Source: Variovorax sp. CAN15 | Lineage (GTDB): Bacteria > Pseudomonadota > Gammaproteobacteria > Burkholderiales > Burkholderiaceae_C | Assembly: GCF_030462475.1 (NCBI RefSeq) | Contig: NZ_JASMRZ010000006.1 | Location: 83,675 to 131,527, forward strand | Direction of reading: 5' to 3' | DNA length: 47,853 bases | Shown here: positions 36,883 through 45,027 of the stretch, in pieces | Layout: every line of letters starts with the position of its first letter | Numbering within the stretch: the stretch's first letter is position 1 | Made by a program: the position numbers and the translations under genes | Notes under the pieces: generated by a model | The model's input: the letters and a program-made list of their open reading frames with translations, nothing else | What the model was told of the DNA's origin: nothing | Database searches by the model: none

Positions 36883-36942
36883 CCGTCGATTGTGCGGCGC
36901 AGTCCGCGCCGCGCTTACCGGCAGGACACGCGGGGCCATTGC

Positions 36943-36971
36943 TTGATGGGCCCGTGGTGCATCCCTACACT
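36943..36971 (+). promoter_or_regulatory. sigma-70 promoter TTGATG-17-TACACT
   Basis: Good hexamers at the ideal 17-base spacing. The -10 ends seven bases before ATG 36979, so the transcript would begin at or next to that ATG. It could also serve rnk with a long leader. Confidence 0.6.
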
Positions 36972-36978
36972 CGCGCGC

Positions 36979-37083
36979 ATGGCCCGTTCGTTCCACTCCC
37001 GCAAACACGCTGCGCTCGAAGCAGCGCGTGCCGGTGTCGTGGCGACCATGGCCGCCTACCGACGCACCTGCGCACTTTCCTGA
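36979..37083 (+). CDS. possible 34-aa leaderless small ORF upstream of rnk
   Basis: [34 protein letters not shown], a basic, helical peptide placed directly after a good promoter. No homologue is known to me. It may be a real small protein, a leader peptide for rnk, or chance. It ends one base before a long inverted repeat. Confidence 0.35.
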   Translation: MARSFHSRKHAALEAARAGVVATMAAYRRTCALS

Positions 37084-37136
37084 GCCCGGCGGTCCGCTAC
37101 CCTTCCTACTGATGCGCGAACCATTGACCGCCGGGC
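37084..37136 (+). other. 11-bp inverted repeat between the small ORF and rnk
   Basis: GCCCGGCGGTC (37084-37094) and GACCGCCGGGC (37126-37136) are perfect complements around a 31-base loop, with no U-run. It could be a leader hairpin or operator. The rest of the 36883-37207 gap shows only the promoter and small ORF listed here. Confidence 0.5.
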
Positions 37137-37207
37137 GCCCGCCGCGCGGTCGCGTCGCCGTTCATTCCCATCGTTCCTGACGGCGCCGCACTCAATTGGA
37201 GTGCCTC

Positions 37208-37609
37208 ATGCTTGCCACCATTCACGGGGAGCGCACGCTCACCGAACTCGACTTCGTCCGCCTCGGCAAACTGGCGGACCACCAGCTTCCTCCCGCGCTC
37301 GCCGAACTGCTCGACGCGGCGGACGTGCTGCCCTCGCGCGAAGTCCCGCCGGACCTCGTGACGATGAATTCCCGGGTCGAGATCGAAGACCTGGCCACGG
37401 GCCAGCGCCAGCAGATCACCCTCTGCTACCCCGGCGACTCGCAGCCGGGCGCGGGTTTCGTCTCGGTGCTGTCGCCCGTCGGCGTCGGCCTGCTGGGCGT
37501 GAAGGCAGGAACACTCGCCTGCTGGCGGATGCCCAACGGCGTCGAGCGCTCGGCACGTGTGGTTGCAGTGCTCTTCCAGCCGGAGGCCAGCGGCGACTAC
37601 ACACGCTGA
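37208..37609 (+). CDS. rnk: Rnk/GreA-GreB C-terminal family protein
   Basis: 133 residues from ATG 37208. A short helical N-terminus (LTELDFVRLGKLADHQLPPALAELLDAADVLPSREVPPDLVTM) precedes the GreA/GreB C-terminal fold (NSRVEIEDLATGQRQQITLCYPGDSQPGAGFVSVLSPVGVGLLGVKAG). Rnk proteins bind RNA polymerase and are called nucleoside diphosphate kinase regulators. The last 30 residues differ from E. coli Rnk. An upstream promoter at 36943 and a hairpin may form its leader. The 37610-37870 gap that follows shows nothing recognisable. Confidence 0.88.
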   Translation: MLATIHGERTLTELDFVRLGKLADHQLPPALAELLDAADVLPSREVPPDLVTMNSRVEIEDLATGQRQQITLCYPGDSQPGAGFVSVLSPVGVGLLGVKAGTLACWRMPNGVERSARVVAVLFQPEASGDYTR

Positions 37610-37870
37610 CGTCGATGCCTCGGCTCATCGGTGCCTGATCACCGCATTGGCGCGGTCCTTGACGCGGTCGATGCGTCGCGCTCACGGAGCTCGTGTCGAC
37701 TGCCATGACTTTCGGCACTGGCGCGCCGGATTCCCGGGTCGTATCGTCGCGCGGTCGCCGGCGGCGCGTCGAATCGGGAGGTCATACAGGCCGGGGCAAC
37801 TCCATCTTCGATCTCGACAAGTGACGTCCGCAGCGGGCGCCGCATTCTTTTTCACTTGACTGATCCGGAC

Positions 37871-38764
37871 ATGGCTTTTTCCAAACTCTCTCTCGCAAGC
37901 GCACTCGCCGGCCTGCTGGCCCTTTCGGGCTGCCAGACCATGGACATGCAAATGGGCAGCCAGTCGGCCAAGACCGTGGCCACCGGCAGCGCGGCCGGCA
38001 GTGCCACCGCCGGCGAAAGCAGCCAGCTCGAGCGCTGCGACTCGCCTCTGGGCACCGTCTCGCTGATCGAGAACGTGAACGCAGGCTGGTACACCATCCT
38101 CACAGGCGAATACAAGCTGCCTCCCACCGCCAACCTGCTGCGCCTGCTGGTGCAGCAGTCGAACTGCTTCGTGGTGGTCGAGCGCAGCGCCGCCGGCATG
38201 AACGCGATGACGCGCGAGCGCGCGCTGATGCAGTCGGGCGAGATGCGCGGCGGCAGCAACTTCGGCCGCGGCCAGATGGTGGCCTCCGACTACGGCCTGT
38301 CGCCCGAGATCGTGTTCAGCAACAGCGATGCCGGCGGCCTGGGCGGCGCGCTCGGAGGCCTGGTGGGCGGCGGCCGTGGCCGCGCCATCGCCAGCCTCGG
38401 CGCGAGCCTGCAGACCAAGGAAGCCAGCGCACTCCTGACGTTGATCGACAACCGTTCGGGCGTGCAGGTCGCCGCCTCGGAAGGCAGCGCGTCGAAGACC
38501 GACTTCGCGGGCTTCGCCGGCCTGGGCGGCCTCTCCGCCGCCGGTGGCATTGGCGGCTACACCCGCACGCCGCAGGGCAAGGTGATCGCGGCGGCCTTCA
38601 TGGACGCCTTCAACCAGATGGTCCGCTCGCTGCGCAACTACAAGGCGCAGACGGTTCGCGGCCAAGGCCTTGGCGGCGGCGGTCGCCTGGGCGTGGATGG
38701 CGGCGCGGCACCGTCGCAGACCTACGTGCCGTCGGAGAAGGCTCCGGCCCGCCGCCGCAGGTAA
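37871..38764 (+). CDS. CsgG-like outer-membrane lipoprotein
   Basis: 297 residues from ATG 37871. Lipoprotein signal AFSKLSLASALAGLLALSGCQT with the lipobox LSGC. The centre shows a CsgG/HfaB-type fold (SPLGTVSLIENVNAGWY, ANLLRLLVQQSNCFVVVERSAAGMNAMTRERALMQSGEMRG, SDYGLSPEIVFSNSDAGG). Gly-rich segments follow, then a Pro/Ser tail ending in RRRR. Members form or assist outer-membrane secretion pores or bind peptidoglycan; no curli genes are near, so the role is open. Overlapping starts five codons upstream are less likely because they spoil the signal. Confidence 0.85.
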   Translation: MAFSKLSLASALAGLLALSGCQTMDMQMGSQSAKTVATGSAAGSATAGESSQLERCDSPLGTVSLIENVNAGWYTILTGEYKLPPTANLLRLLVQQSNCFVVVERSAAGMNAMTRERALMQSGEMRGGSNFGRGQMVASDYGLSPEIVFSNSDAGGLGGALGGLVGGGRGRAIASLGASLQTKEASALLTLIDNRSGVQVAASEGSASKTDFAGFAGLGGLSAAGGIGGYTRTPQGKVIAAAFMDAFNQMVRSLRNYKAQTVRGQGLGGGGRLGVDGGAAPSQTYVPSEKAPARRRR

Positions 38765-38796
38765 GAAGGCAGCCCTCGACGGCCGACCCGCCTCGC

Positions 38797-39201
38797 TCAG
38801 AGGTAGCGCGTCTCGGCCGGTACCTCGAACCAGTTGTTGTTGCGCCCGTCCATGTACCGGACGGGCGCCGTCGACAGTTCCTCCAGCGTCACGTCGTCCA
38901 GGCAGTTCACCGCGACGCTCACGTAGGCGCCACCGATCTCGGGCACGTTGCCGCGCCCGAACGAGCGCACACCGCAGCCGCTGCAGAAAAGCCATTCGGT
39001 GCTGTGCGAGTTGAACTGGTACAGCGACAGCGCCTCCTCCCCCGACAGCAGCGTGAAGGCATCCGGCTTCACGATCGCGCCCCATGCTCGGGTCTTGGTG
39101 CAGATCGAGCAATTGCACTTGCCCGTGCCCTCGGCAAGATCGATCAGGGCCTGGAAGCGGACCTTGCCGCAATGGCAGCTGCCGTTGTACGTCTTCTTCA
39201 T
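38797..39201 (-). CDS. GFA-family (glutathione-dependent formaldehyde-activating-like) protein
   Basis: 134 residues. The zinc cysteines are in GSCHCGKV (C9, C11), GKCNCSIC (C29, C31, C34) and LFCSGCGV (C73, C76), the complete GFA pattern. The fold binds zinc and probably glutathione adducts; the substrate of this member is unknown. It is divergent from the WYL regulator across a 105-base gap holding palindromes, so regulation by that protein is likely. Confidence 0.93.
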   Translation of the reverse strand: MKKTYNGSCHCGKVRFQALIDLAEGTGKCNCSICTKTRAWGAIVKPDAFTLLSGEEALSLYQFNSHSTEWLFCSGCGVRSFGRGNVPEIGGAYVSVAVNCLDDVTLEELSTAPVRYMDGRNNNWFEVPAETRYL

Positions 39202-39266
39202 GGGTCTTCGTCCTGTGTTCCGCTGTGCGGAGGTGGTTGAGGGAAGACCCGAGGCTACGGCCCATT

Positions 39267-39306
39267 GCGGACAGATCCTGTCCGCGATCGCGTGCATGAT
39301 GCACGC
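39267..39306. promoter_or_regulatory. two palindromes between GFA and WYL regulator genes
   Basis: GCGGACAG-ATC-CTGTCCGC (39267-39285, perfect 8-bp arms) and GCGTGCAT-G-ATGCACGC (39290-39306, perfect 8-bp arms), the second touching the regulator's ATG. They are likely operators for the divergent pair. Confidence 0.6.
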
Positions 39307-40296
39307 ATGCTGTCTGCCACCGCACGCCTGATCCGGCTTCTTTCCCTGTTCCAGGCGCAACGCTCCTGGACAGGCGCCGACCTCGCCGCCCGGCTCGAGA
39401 TCACCGAGCGCACATTGCGCCGCGACGTCGATCGCCTGCGCAGCCTTGGCTACACGGTCGATTCCACCTCCGGCGTGGCCGGCGGCTACCGGCTGGGCGC
39501 GGGCACCGCGATGCCGCCGCTGCTGCTGGAAGACGAAGAGGCCATCGCCGTCGCGCTCGGCCTGGGCAACCCCGTAGGCGCCTCGGGCGACATCGAGAAC
39601 GCCTCGATGCGCGCGCTGGCCAAGCTCGAGCAGCTGATGCCGCCGCGCCTGCGCCGCCGGCTCGACAGCGTCCGTTCGTCGGTGGTGCCGGTGATGCACG
39701 ACAAGTCGCCGGTGCGCCTGAAGGCCGTGACCTTCCTCGCCGAAGCCTGCACCGACCGGCTCGAACTGCGCTTCGGCTACCGCGACCACCACGACGCACT
39801 TACCGAGCGCATCGCGCAGCCGCATCGCGTGGTGCAGACAGGACGGCGCTGGTACCTGCTGGCCTGGGACGTGGCGCGCGAGGACTGGCGCACCTTCCGC
39901 CTCGACCGCATCGTCGAGCCCGCGCCCACCGGCGAGCGCTTCACGCCGCACCGGCTGCCCCACGGTGATGTGGCGGCCTACATGGAGCATGCGCTGAAGG
40001 TGTCGCCCTACCTGCACCATGCGCAGGTCGTGGTGCACGCGCCCGTCAAGGCGCTGGAGCCCTACCTCGGCTGGGTCGGCGGCACGCCGCAGGCCATCGG
40101 AGACAGGGCCACGCGCATCGCCACCGCCGCCAACTCGCTCGACGCGCTGGCCGTCTGGCTGGGCTGCCTGCCGCACGATTTCGAGGTCGAATCGCCGCAG
40201 GAACTGGTCGAGCACATCGCGCTCGTGGCCGGGCGGCTCGACAAGGCCGCATCCCATAAGCCACCGAAAGCGGTGGGCCGCCTCCCCCGTATATAG
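39307..40296 (+). CDS. YafY-type HTH-WYL transcriptional regulator
   Basis: 329 residues from ATG 39307. N-terminal HTH (TARLIRLLSLFQAQRSWTGADLAARLEITERTLRRDVDRLRSLGY), then GGYRLGAGTAMPPLLLEDEEAIAVALGL, a WYL domain (DALTERIAQPHRVVQTGRRWYLLAWDVAREDWRTFRLDRI) and a C-terminal WCX domain. WYL domains bind ligands, often nucleic acids. A palindrome ends at its start codon, suggesting autoregulation. It is divergent from the GFA gene. Confidence 0.94.
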   Translation: MLSATARLIRLLSLFQAQRSWTGADLAARLEITERTLRRDVDRLRSLGYTVDSTSGVAGGYRLGAGTAMPPLLLEDEEAIAVALGLGNPVGASGDIENASMRALAKLEQLMPPRLRRRLDSVRSSVVPVMHDKSPVRLKAVTFLAEACTDRLELRFGYRDHHDALTERIAQPHRVVQTGRRWYLLAWDVAREDWRTFRLDRIVEPAPTGERFTPHRLPHGDVAAYMEHALKVSPYLHHAQVVVHAPVKALEPYLGWVGGTPQAIGDRATRIATAANSLDALAVWLGCLPHDFEVESPQELVEHIALVAGRLDKAASHKPPKAVGRLPRI

Positions 40297-40421
40297 GATG
40301 GGCAGCAAGCGGGCAGCCCCCTACCCTTTGCGTCATCAGAAACCCAGGCCTTTCTCCCCATGCGCCTCATCACAACGTCATGCATGAGCGCATGCAGCTT
40401 CTCCACAGGCCCGGTCCACGC

Positions 40422-41108
40422 ATGATGGCGGAAACACAGGTCGCCCTCGTCGAAGACGACACCGGCATGCGCGAGCGCATCTCGCGCGTGGTCGATGCTG
40501 ACCCCTCCCTGAGCCTGGCCTACAGCGCCACCAACGCCAGCGACATCCTGCACTGGCTGGTCGACAACCCGGTCGACGTGCTGCTGGTGGACCTCGGCCT
40601 GCCCGACCGGCCCGGGCTGCAGGTGATCAGCCAGTGCCGCAACATGCAGCCGGCCTGCGCGGTGATGGTGCTTTCGATCTTCGGCGACGAGGCCAACATG
40701 GTCCAGGCCTTCGAGGCCGGCGCCAGCGGCTACCTGCTGAAGGATGGCACCGAGGCCGATCTCGCCACCCACATCCGCCACCTGCGCGCCGGCGGCTCGC
40801 CGATGTCGCCGGTCATCGCGCGCAAGCTGCTGCGCCGCTGGCAGGCGCACTCGGGCGGCGCGCCCAGGGAACAGGCCGCGGCCAAGGCGGCCGGCACCCC
40901 GACGGTCGCGCCCGAGCGCCTGTCGCCGCGCGAGTTCGAGGTGCTCGATCTGGTCTCTCGTGGTTTCACCTATGTCGAAGTCGGGGTGCAGATGGGAGTC
41001 TCGGCCTCGACCGTCCAAACCCATATACGCAATATCTACGGCAAGCTGGATGTGCACAACAAGTCGGAAGCTGTGTTCGAGGCCCGCAACCTCGGCTGGC
41101 TTCCCTAG
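40422..41108 (+). CDS. NarL/LuxR-type response regulator
   Basis: 228 residues from ATG 40422; starts at 40380, 40392 or 40425 are also possible. The receiver domain has acidic residues EDD (11-13), phosphoacceptor Asp57 in VLLVDLGLPD and Lys in YLLKDG. The LuxR HTH is at the C-terminus (LSPREFEVLDLVSRGFTYVEVGVQMGVSASTVQTHIRNIYGKLDVHNKSEAVFEARNLGWL). The sensor kinase gene begins two bases after the stop, so the two form a pair. A large inverted repeat at 40359-40394 lies just upstream, which favours the later starts. Confidence 0.92.
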   Translation: MMAETQVALVEDDTGMRERISRVVDADPSLSLAYSATNASDILHWLVDNPVDVLLVDLGLPDRPGLQVISQCRNMQPACAVMVLSIFGDEANMVQAFEAGASGYLLKDGTEADLATHIRHLRAGGSPMSPVIARKLLRRWQAHSGGAPREQAAAKAAGTPTVAPERLSPREFEVLDLVSRGFTYVEVGVQMGVSASTVQTHIRNIYGKLDVHNKSEAVFEARNLGWLP

Positions 41109-41109
41109 C

Positions 41110-42981
41110 GTGACCGCTGGCGGCTTCGGCCGCCTGCTGCTCGCCGCCCTGTGCCTGTGGCTCGCAGCGGCCCTGGCGGGCACTCGCGCCGACGCGGCCG
41201 AAACGCCCGACGCCTTCGACGTGGCCACGGCCGAAGCGGTGCTCGAACCCGACGGCCTGCCGGCGCAGCGACGCCGCGTGGAACTGCCCTTCCGCTGGGA
41301 CCACGAGTTCCCCGGCCGCGGCGGCAAGGCCACCTACCGCATCGAACTGCCCGCTTCCGCGGTGCCGGCCGGCAAGCCTGCGGCCCTGCTGCTCTCGGGC
41401 GTGGGCAACCAGGTCGCAATCTCGTTCAACGACGCACTGGTGGCCAGCTACGGCACGCTGGGCGTGCCGAACTACGACGCGTCCAAGAGCAACCTGCTGG
41501 TGCCGGTGCCGGCCGTGCTGCACCAGGCAGGCCAGCCGCAGTCGCTGGTGGTGCGCGCCACCATCCAGCGCCAGCGCGGCGCGGGGCTGGCCAGCATCGA
41601 CTACGGCCCCGAGGCGTCGCTGGCGGCGGTCTACCGCGCACGGCAGAACTGGCGCAACACCTCGGCCATCGTCTACGCCGTCAGCCTGCTGCTGATGGGC
41701 GGCATCGCGGGCGGGCTGTGGCTGCGCCAGCGCGACGCGCTCTATGGCTGCTTCGCGCTGGCCGCGCTCTCCGGGGTGGCGCGCAACCTCGACCGAGTTT
41801 GGCCCGACGTGGCCGTTCCCTGGCCGCTGTGGGGCGCGATCGTGGCGGTCTGCTACGCCTGCCACATCGGGCTGATCGCGCGCTTCGTGCTGCTGGTGCT
41901 GGAGCGCAACCCGCCGTGGCTGGTGCGCTCGATCTACACCGCGCTCGCGCTGTCGGTCACGCTGGCCTGTGCCTCCTTCGCGTTCGCACTGCCACTGCTG
42001 TGGACCGCCGGACTGGTCATCCTGCAATGCATCAGCATCATCTGCCTGCCCTACGTGGTGTACGGGGCGCTGGTGGACCGGCGGCGCATCGCGGGCGTGC
42101 TGATGGCGGCGGGCACGCTGGCCATCCTGGCCGGCGCGCACGATCTGCTGCTGGTGCGCATGGGCCTCTTCGGCGGCGCCTACTACACGCTGACGGCGCA
42201 CGCGATGTTCTTCTTCGTGATGATCCTGGCGGGCCTGGTGGTGGAGCGCTACAGCCGCACCGTGGCCGACTACCGCGCGCTCAACGCCAATCTCGCGGCC
42301 CGCGTGGCCGAGCGCGAAGACCAGTTGCGCAGCGCATTCGACACCATGCGCCAGCAGCAGCAGGAACAGGCCGTGCTGCTGGAGCGCCAGCGCATCATGC
42401 GGGAGATCCACGATGGCGTGGGGTCGCAGCTGGTGGGTCTGCTCAACGTGGTGACGCAGGCCCGGCCCGACCGCGCCGTGATCGAGGAGCACGTGAAGCT
42501 CGCGCTCGACGAGATGCGCATGGCCGTCGACTCGCTGCAGCCCACGCACGACGACCTGGCCACCGTGCTCGCCACGCTGCGCTACCGCCTGCAACCCCGG
42601 CTCGACGCGGCCGGCATCGAGCTGGTGTGGGACGTGGAAGTGATCCCGCAGCTGGAACCCTTCGCCGCGCAGGCGGCTCTGCAGTTGCAGCGCATCCTGC
42701 TCGAGGCTTTCACCAACGTGCTCAAGCACGCCGGTGCCACGCGCATCGTGATGCACGCGAGCTGGCACGGGAATGAATCGCCCGCCCTGGTGCGCATCAT
42801 GCTCACCGACAACGGGCGCGGCCTGCCTTCGGCGCCGGACAACGGCGGAAGAACGGGTCACGGCATCGCCAACATGCGGGCGCGCGCGCAGTCCATCGGC
42901 GCACGGCTGCAGATCGAGAAGATGGACCCGGAAGCCGGCGGCACGCGCATGCAGCTCGACTGGCCCTGCTCCCCGGCCTGA
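41110..42981 (+). CDS. sensor histidine kinase of the NarL-partner type (HisKA_3), multi-pass membrane
   Basis: 623 residues from a GTG one base after the response-regulator stop. A signal-like segment (LLLAALCLWLAAALAGTRADA) is followed by a beta-rich periplasmic domain to about 180, about six membrane helices (190-400; IVYAVSLLLMGGIAGGLWL, GAIVAVCYACHIGLIARFVLLVL, MFFFVMILAGLVVE), a coiled coil, and the kinase core. This resembles 7TMR-DISM-type sensors. His434 in IMREIHDGVGSQLVGLL is the phosphorylated residue; NVLKHAGATR and DNGRGL with GHGIANMRARA are the ATP-binding boxes. The signal is unknown. Confidence 0.92.
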   Translation: MTAGGFGRLLLAALCLWLAAALAGTRADAAETPDAFDVATAEAVLEPDGLPAQRRRVELPFRWDHEFPGRGGKATYRIELPASAVPAGKPAALLLSGVGNQVAISFNDALVASYGTLGVPNYDASKSNLLVPVPAVLHQAGQPQSLVVRATIQRQRGAGLASIDYGPEASLAAVYRARQNWRNTSAIVYAVSLLLMGGIAGGLWLRQRDALYGCFALAALSGVARNLDRVWPDVAVPWPLWGAIVAVCYACHIGLIARFVLLVLERNPPWLVRSIYTALALSVTLACASFAFALPLLWTAGLVILQCISIICLPYVVYGALVDRRRIAGVLMAAGTLAILAGAHDLLLVRMGLFGGAYYTLTAHAMFFFVMILAGLVVERYSRTVADYRALNANLAARVAEREDQLRSAFDTMRQQQQEQAVLLERQRIMREIHDGVGSQLVGLLNVVTQARPDRAVIEEHVKLALDEMRMAVDSLQPTHDDLATVLATLRYRLQPRLDAAGIELVWDVEVIPQLEPFAAQAALQLQRILLEAFTNVLKHAGATRIVMHASWHGNESPALVRIMLTDNGRGLPSAPDNGGRTGHGIANMRARAQSIGARLQIEKMDPEAGGTRMQLDWPCSPA

Positions 42982-42997
42982 AGCGCTGCCCGGTCGG

Positions 42998-43300
42998 TCA
43001 GCGCAAGGCAAAGGCCAGCGTCACGGCGCCCAACGCCAGCAGTGCGAGGCCGGCGATGAAGATCATCTCGCCCCACGCCTCCAGCTTCGCGCCCGAACTG
43101 TGCGAGCGCATCGAGATGAAAGACAGCAACGCGCTGGCCAGGAAGACCAGCGCGTCGAGCGCGAGCAGGCGGTCGATCAGCAGCCGCATGTCGTCGCGCG
43201 GCCCGAGGTGCCCAATGGACATCACCGTCATGCACACGCCGATCATGGTGGCCGACGTGGGCAGAATGTGCGCCGAGAGGCTCTGTGCAGATGACGTCAT
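42998..43300 (-). CDS. 100-aa membrane protein of unknown function
   Basis: About 100 residues with three predicted helices: SATMIGVCMTVMSIGHL, LLALDALVFLASALLSFISM and MIFIAGLALLALGAVTLAFAL. No family was recognised with confidence. The start at 43300 begins MTSSAQSLSAHILPTSATM. It lies downstream of degP on the same strand, separated by repeat copy 5, and is convergent with the sensor kinase. Confidence 0.8.
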   Translation of the reverse strand: MTSSAQSLSAHILPTSATMIGVCMTVMSIGHLGPRDDMRLLIDRLLALDALVFLASALLSFISMRSHSSGAKLEAWGEMIFIAGLALLALGAVTLAFALR

Positions 43301-43330
43301 GAAGGCGGCGGTTCTGAAGTCCCGGATTGT

Positions 43331-43427
43331 TCGTGGAACACCGAGGAACCGGCTTTGCCGGGCCTCAGGTGCTGCACCCGGTAGGGGGTTGGCGAAGCGG
43401 CACGAAGTGCCGCGCAGCCTGGGGGGC
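43331..43427 (-). repeat. intercistronic repeat copy 5 (degP to 100-aa membrane gene)
   Basis: Same family read on the minus strand, starting a few bases after the degP stop: CCCCAGGCTGCGCGGCACTT, CGTGCCGCT, then CCGGCAAAGCCGG and GGTGTTCC. It is diverged but clear. Confidence 0.78.
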
Positions 43428-43431
43428 GAGT

Positions 43432-44916
43432 TCAACCGATACGCACCGGCACGAAGATCTTGTCTTCGCCGCGCTGGATCAGCAGCGCCACCGACTTGTT
43501 GCTGGCCTTCGCCACCACCTCGCGCACCTGCTCCACGCTCTGCGCGGGCGTGCCGTTGATGGCCAGCAGCACGTCGCCCGCCTGCACCCCGGCCTGGGCC
43601 GAGGGACCGGCCGCATCCTCGATCAGCAAGCCGTTGTCGACGGAGGCTTCGCGCTTTTCCTGCGGCTGCAGCGGACGCAGCGCCAGGCCCAGCTTGCCCT
43701 TGCCCACGTCGGTATCGGCTTTCGCGACCTTGGCGGGCTTGTCGCTCGCATCGCCGAGCTTGGCCTGCAGTTCCTGGCGCTCGCCCTGGCGCCACACTTC
43801 CAGCGTGACCTTCTTGCCAGGAGCCTGCTGGCCGATCACCGCGGGCAGGTCGCCCGAGGACACGATGGGCTGGCCGTCGACCTTGCGGATCACGTCGCCC
43901 GCCTTCAGGCCGGCCTTGTCGCCGGGGCCGCCCTTCTCGATGTTCGAGACCAGCGCGCCTTCGGGCTTGTCGAGCTTGAACGAATCGGCGAAGGCCTGGT
44001 TCACTTCCTGCACCGCGATGCCCAGGCGCGCATGCTGCGCCTTGCCGGTGGCGACGATCTGGTCCTTCACCTGGATCGCCACGTCGATCGGGATCGCGAA
44101 CGACACCCCCTGGTAGCCGCCGCTGCGGCTGTAGATCTGCGAATTGATGCCGACCACCTCGCCGCGCGTGTTCAGCAGCGGGCCGCCGGAGTTGCCGGGG
44201 TTCACCGCCACGTCGGTCTGGATGAAGGGCACGTAGCTGTCGTCGGGCAGCGAGCGGCCCTTGGCGCTCACCACGCCGGCCGTGACGGTGTTCTCGAAGC
44301 CGAAGGGCGAGCCGATGGCCAGCACCCATTCACCGACCTTCAGGTCCTTGGTGTTGCCCAGCGCGAGCACCGGCAGGTTCTTCGCGTCGATCTTCAGCAC
44401 CGCGATGTCGGTCTTGGCGTCGGCGCCCAGCACCTTCGCGCGGTATTCCCGGCGGTCGGTGAGCTTGACGGTGACTTCCTTCGCGTCCTTCACCACGTGG
44501 GCGTTGGTGATGATGATGCCGCTGGGATCGACGATGAAGCCCGAGCCCTGCGCGCGCACCGGCACCTCGCGCTGCTGTTGCTGGCCGCGCGGATTCATCT
44601 GGCCCTGGAAGCGGCGGAAGAACTGGAACATCGGATCGTCGGGATCGATGCCCTGGATCTCTGCGGCCGCCTCGTCGTCGGAGGCCTTCATGGTGCCGGT
44701 CACGCTGATGTTGACCACGGCCGGGCCGTCGCGCGAGGTGATGGTGGAGAAGTCGGGCAGCGTGACCATGGCCGCGGGCGCGGTGGCGACGGCGTTGGTG
44801 GTCGGGGCACCCACGGCGCGGGCGCTGGTGTAGGCGCCGGCACCGACGGCACCGATCAAACCCGCGCTCGCCAGGGCGATGGCCAGGGCACGGGGAGAAG
44901 TCAGACGTGAGTTCAT
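43432..44916 (-). CDS. degP: periplasmic serine protease of the DegP/HtrA (Do) family
   Basis: 494 residues. A membrane-anchor or signal segment (ALAIALASAGLIGAVGAGAYTSA) leads to a trypsin-like domain with His140 in TNAHVV, Asp170 in TDIAVLK and Ser243 in NPGNSGGP. Two PDZ domains follow (about 295-380 and 405-490; VEGALVSNIEKGGPGDKAGLKAGDVI and NGLLIEDAAGPSAQAGVQAGDVL types). It degrades and refolds misfolded envelope proteins. GAAAGGAA precedes the ATG. A tandem CTTAAG box lies 61-77 bases upstream and may bind the regulator coded two genes away. MucD is an alternative name. Confidence 0.95.
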   Translation of the reverse strand: MNSRLTSPRALAIALASAGLIGAVGAGAYTSARAVGAPTTNAVATAPAAMVTLPDFSTITSRDGPAVVNISVTGTMKASDDEAAAEIQGIDPDDPMFQFFRRFQGQMNPRGQQQQREVPVRAQGSGFIVDPSGIIITNAHVVKDAKEVTVKLTDRREYRAKVLGADAKTDIAVLKIDAKNLPVLALGNTKDLKVGEWVLAIGSPFGFENTVTAGVVSAKGRSLPDDSYVPFIQTDVAVNPGNSGGPLLNTRGEVVGINSQIYSRSGGYQGVSFAIPIDVAIQVKDQIVATGKAQHARLGIAVQEVNQAFADSFKLDKPEGALVSNIEKGGPGDKAGLKAGDVIRKVDGQPIVSSGDLPAVIGQQAPGKKVTLEVWRQGERQELQAKLGDASDKPAKVAKADTDVGKGKLGLALRPLQPQEKREASVDNGLLIEDAAGPSAQAGVQAGDVLLAINGTPAQSVEQVREVVAKASNKSVALLIQRGEDKIFVPVRIG

Positions 44917-44976
44917 TTGTCGGTTCCTTTCAAGGCGTATGGACGCAAAACGATGAAAGGAATGTCGCGGGTCTGA

Positions 44977-44993
44977 CTTAAGCGCCGCTTAAA
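44977..44993 (-). promoter_or_regulatory. PmrA-type tandem box upstream of degP
   Basis: On the minus strand TTTAAG-CGGCG-CTTAAG, matching the PmrA/BasR consensus YTTAAK-N5-YTTAAK, 61-77 bases before the degP ATG. The response regulator encoded at 46490-47149 is of this family. Confidence 0.6.
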
Positions 44994-45027
44994 CGAAGGC
45001 GAGCGCCGGTTTCCGGCTTTTGGCTTC

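Noticed and set aside
40966..43011. 681-aa minus-strand ORF opposite the sensor kinase
   Set aside because: Shadow of the kinase gene; composition is His/Arg/Ala/Gln-rich and no domain is visible.
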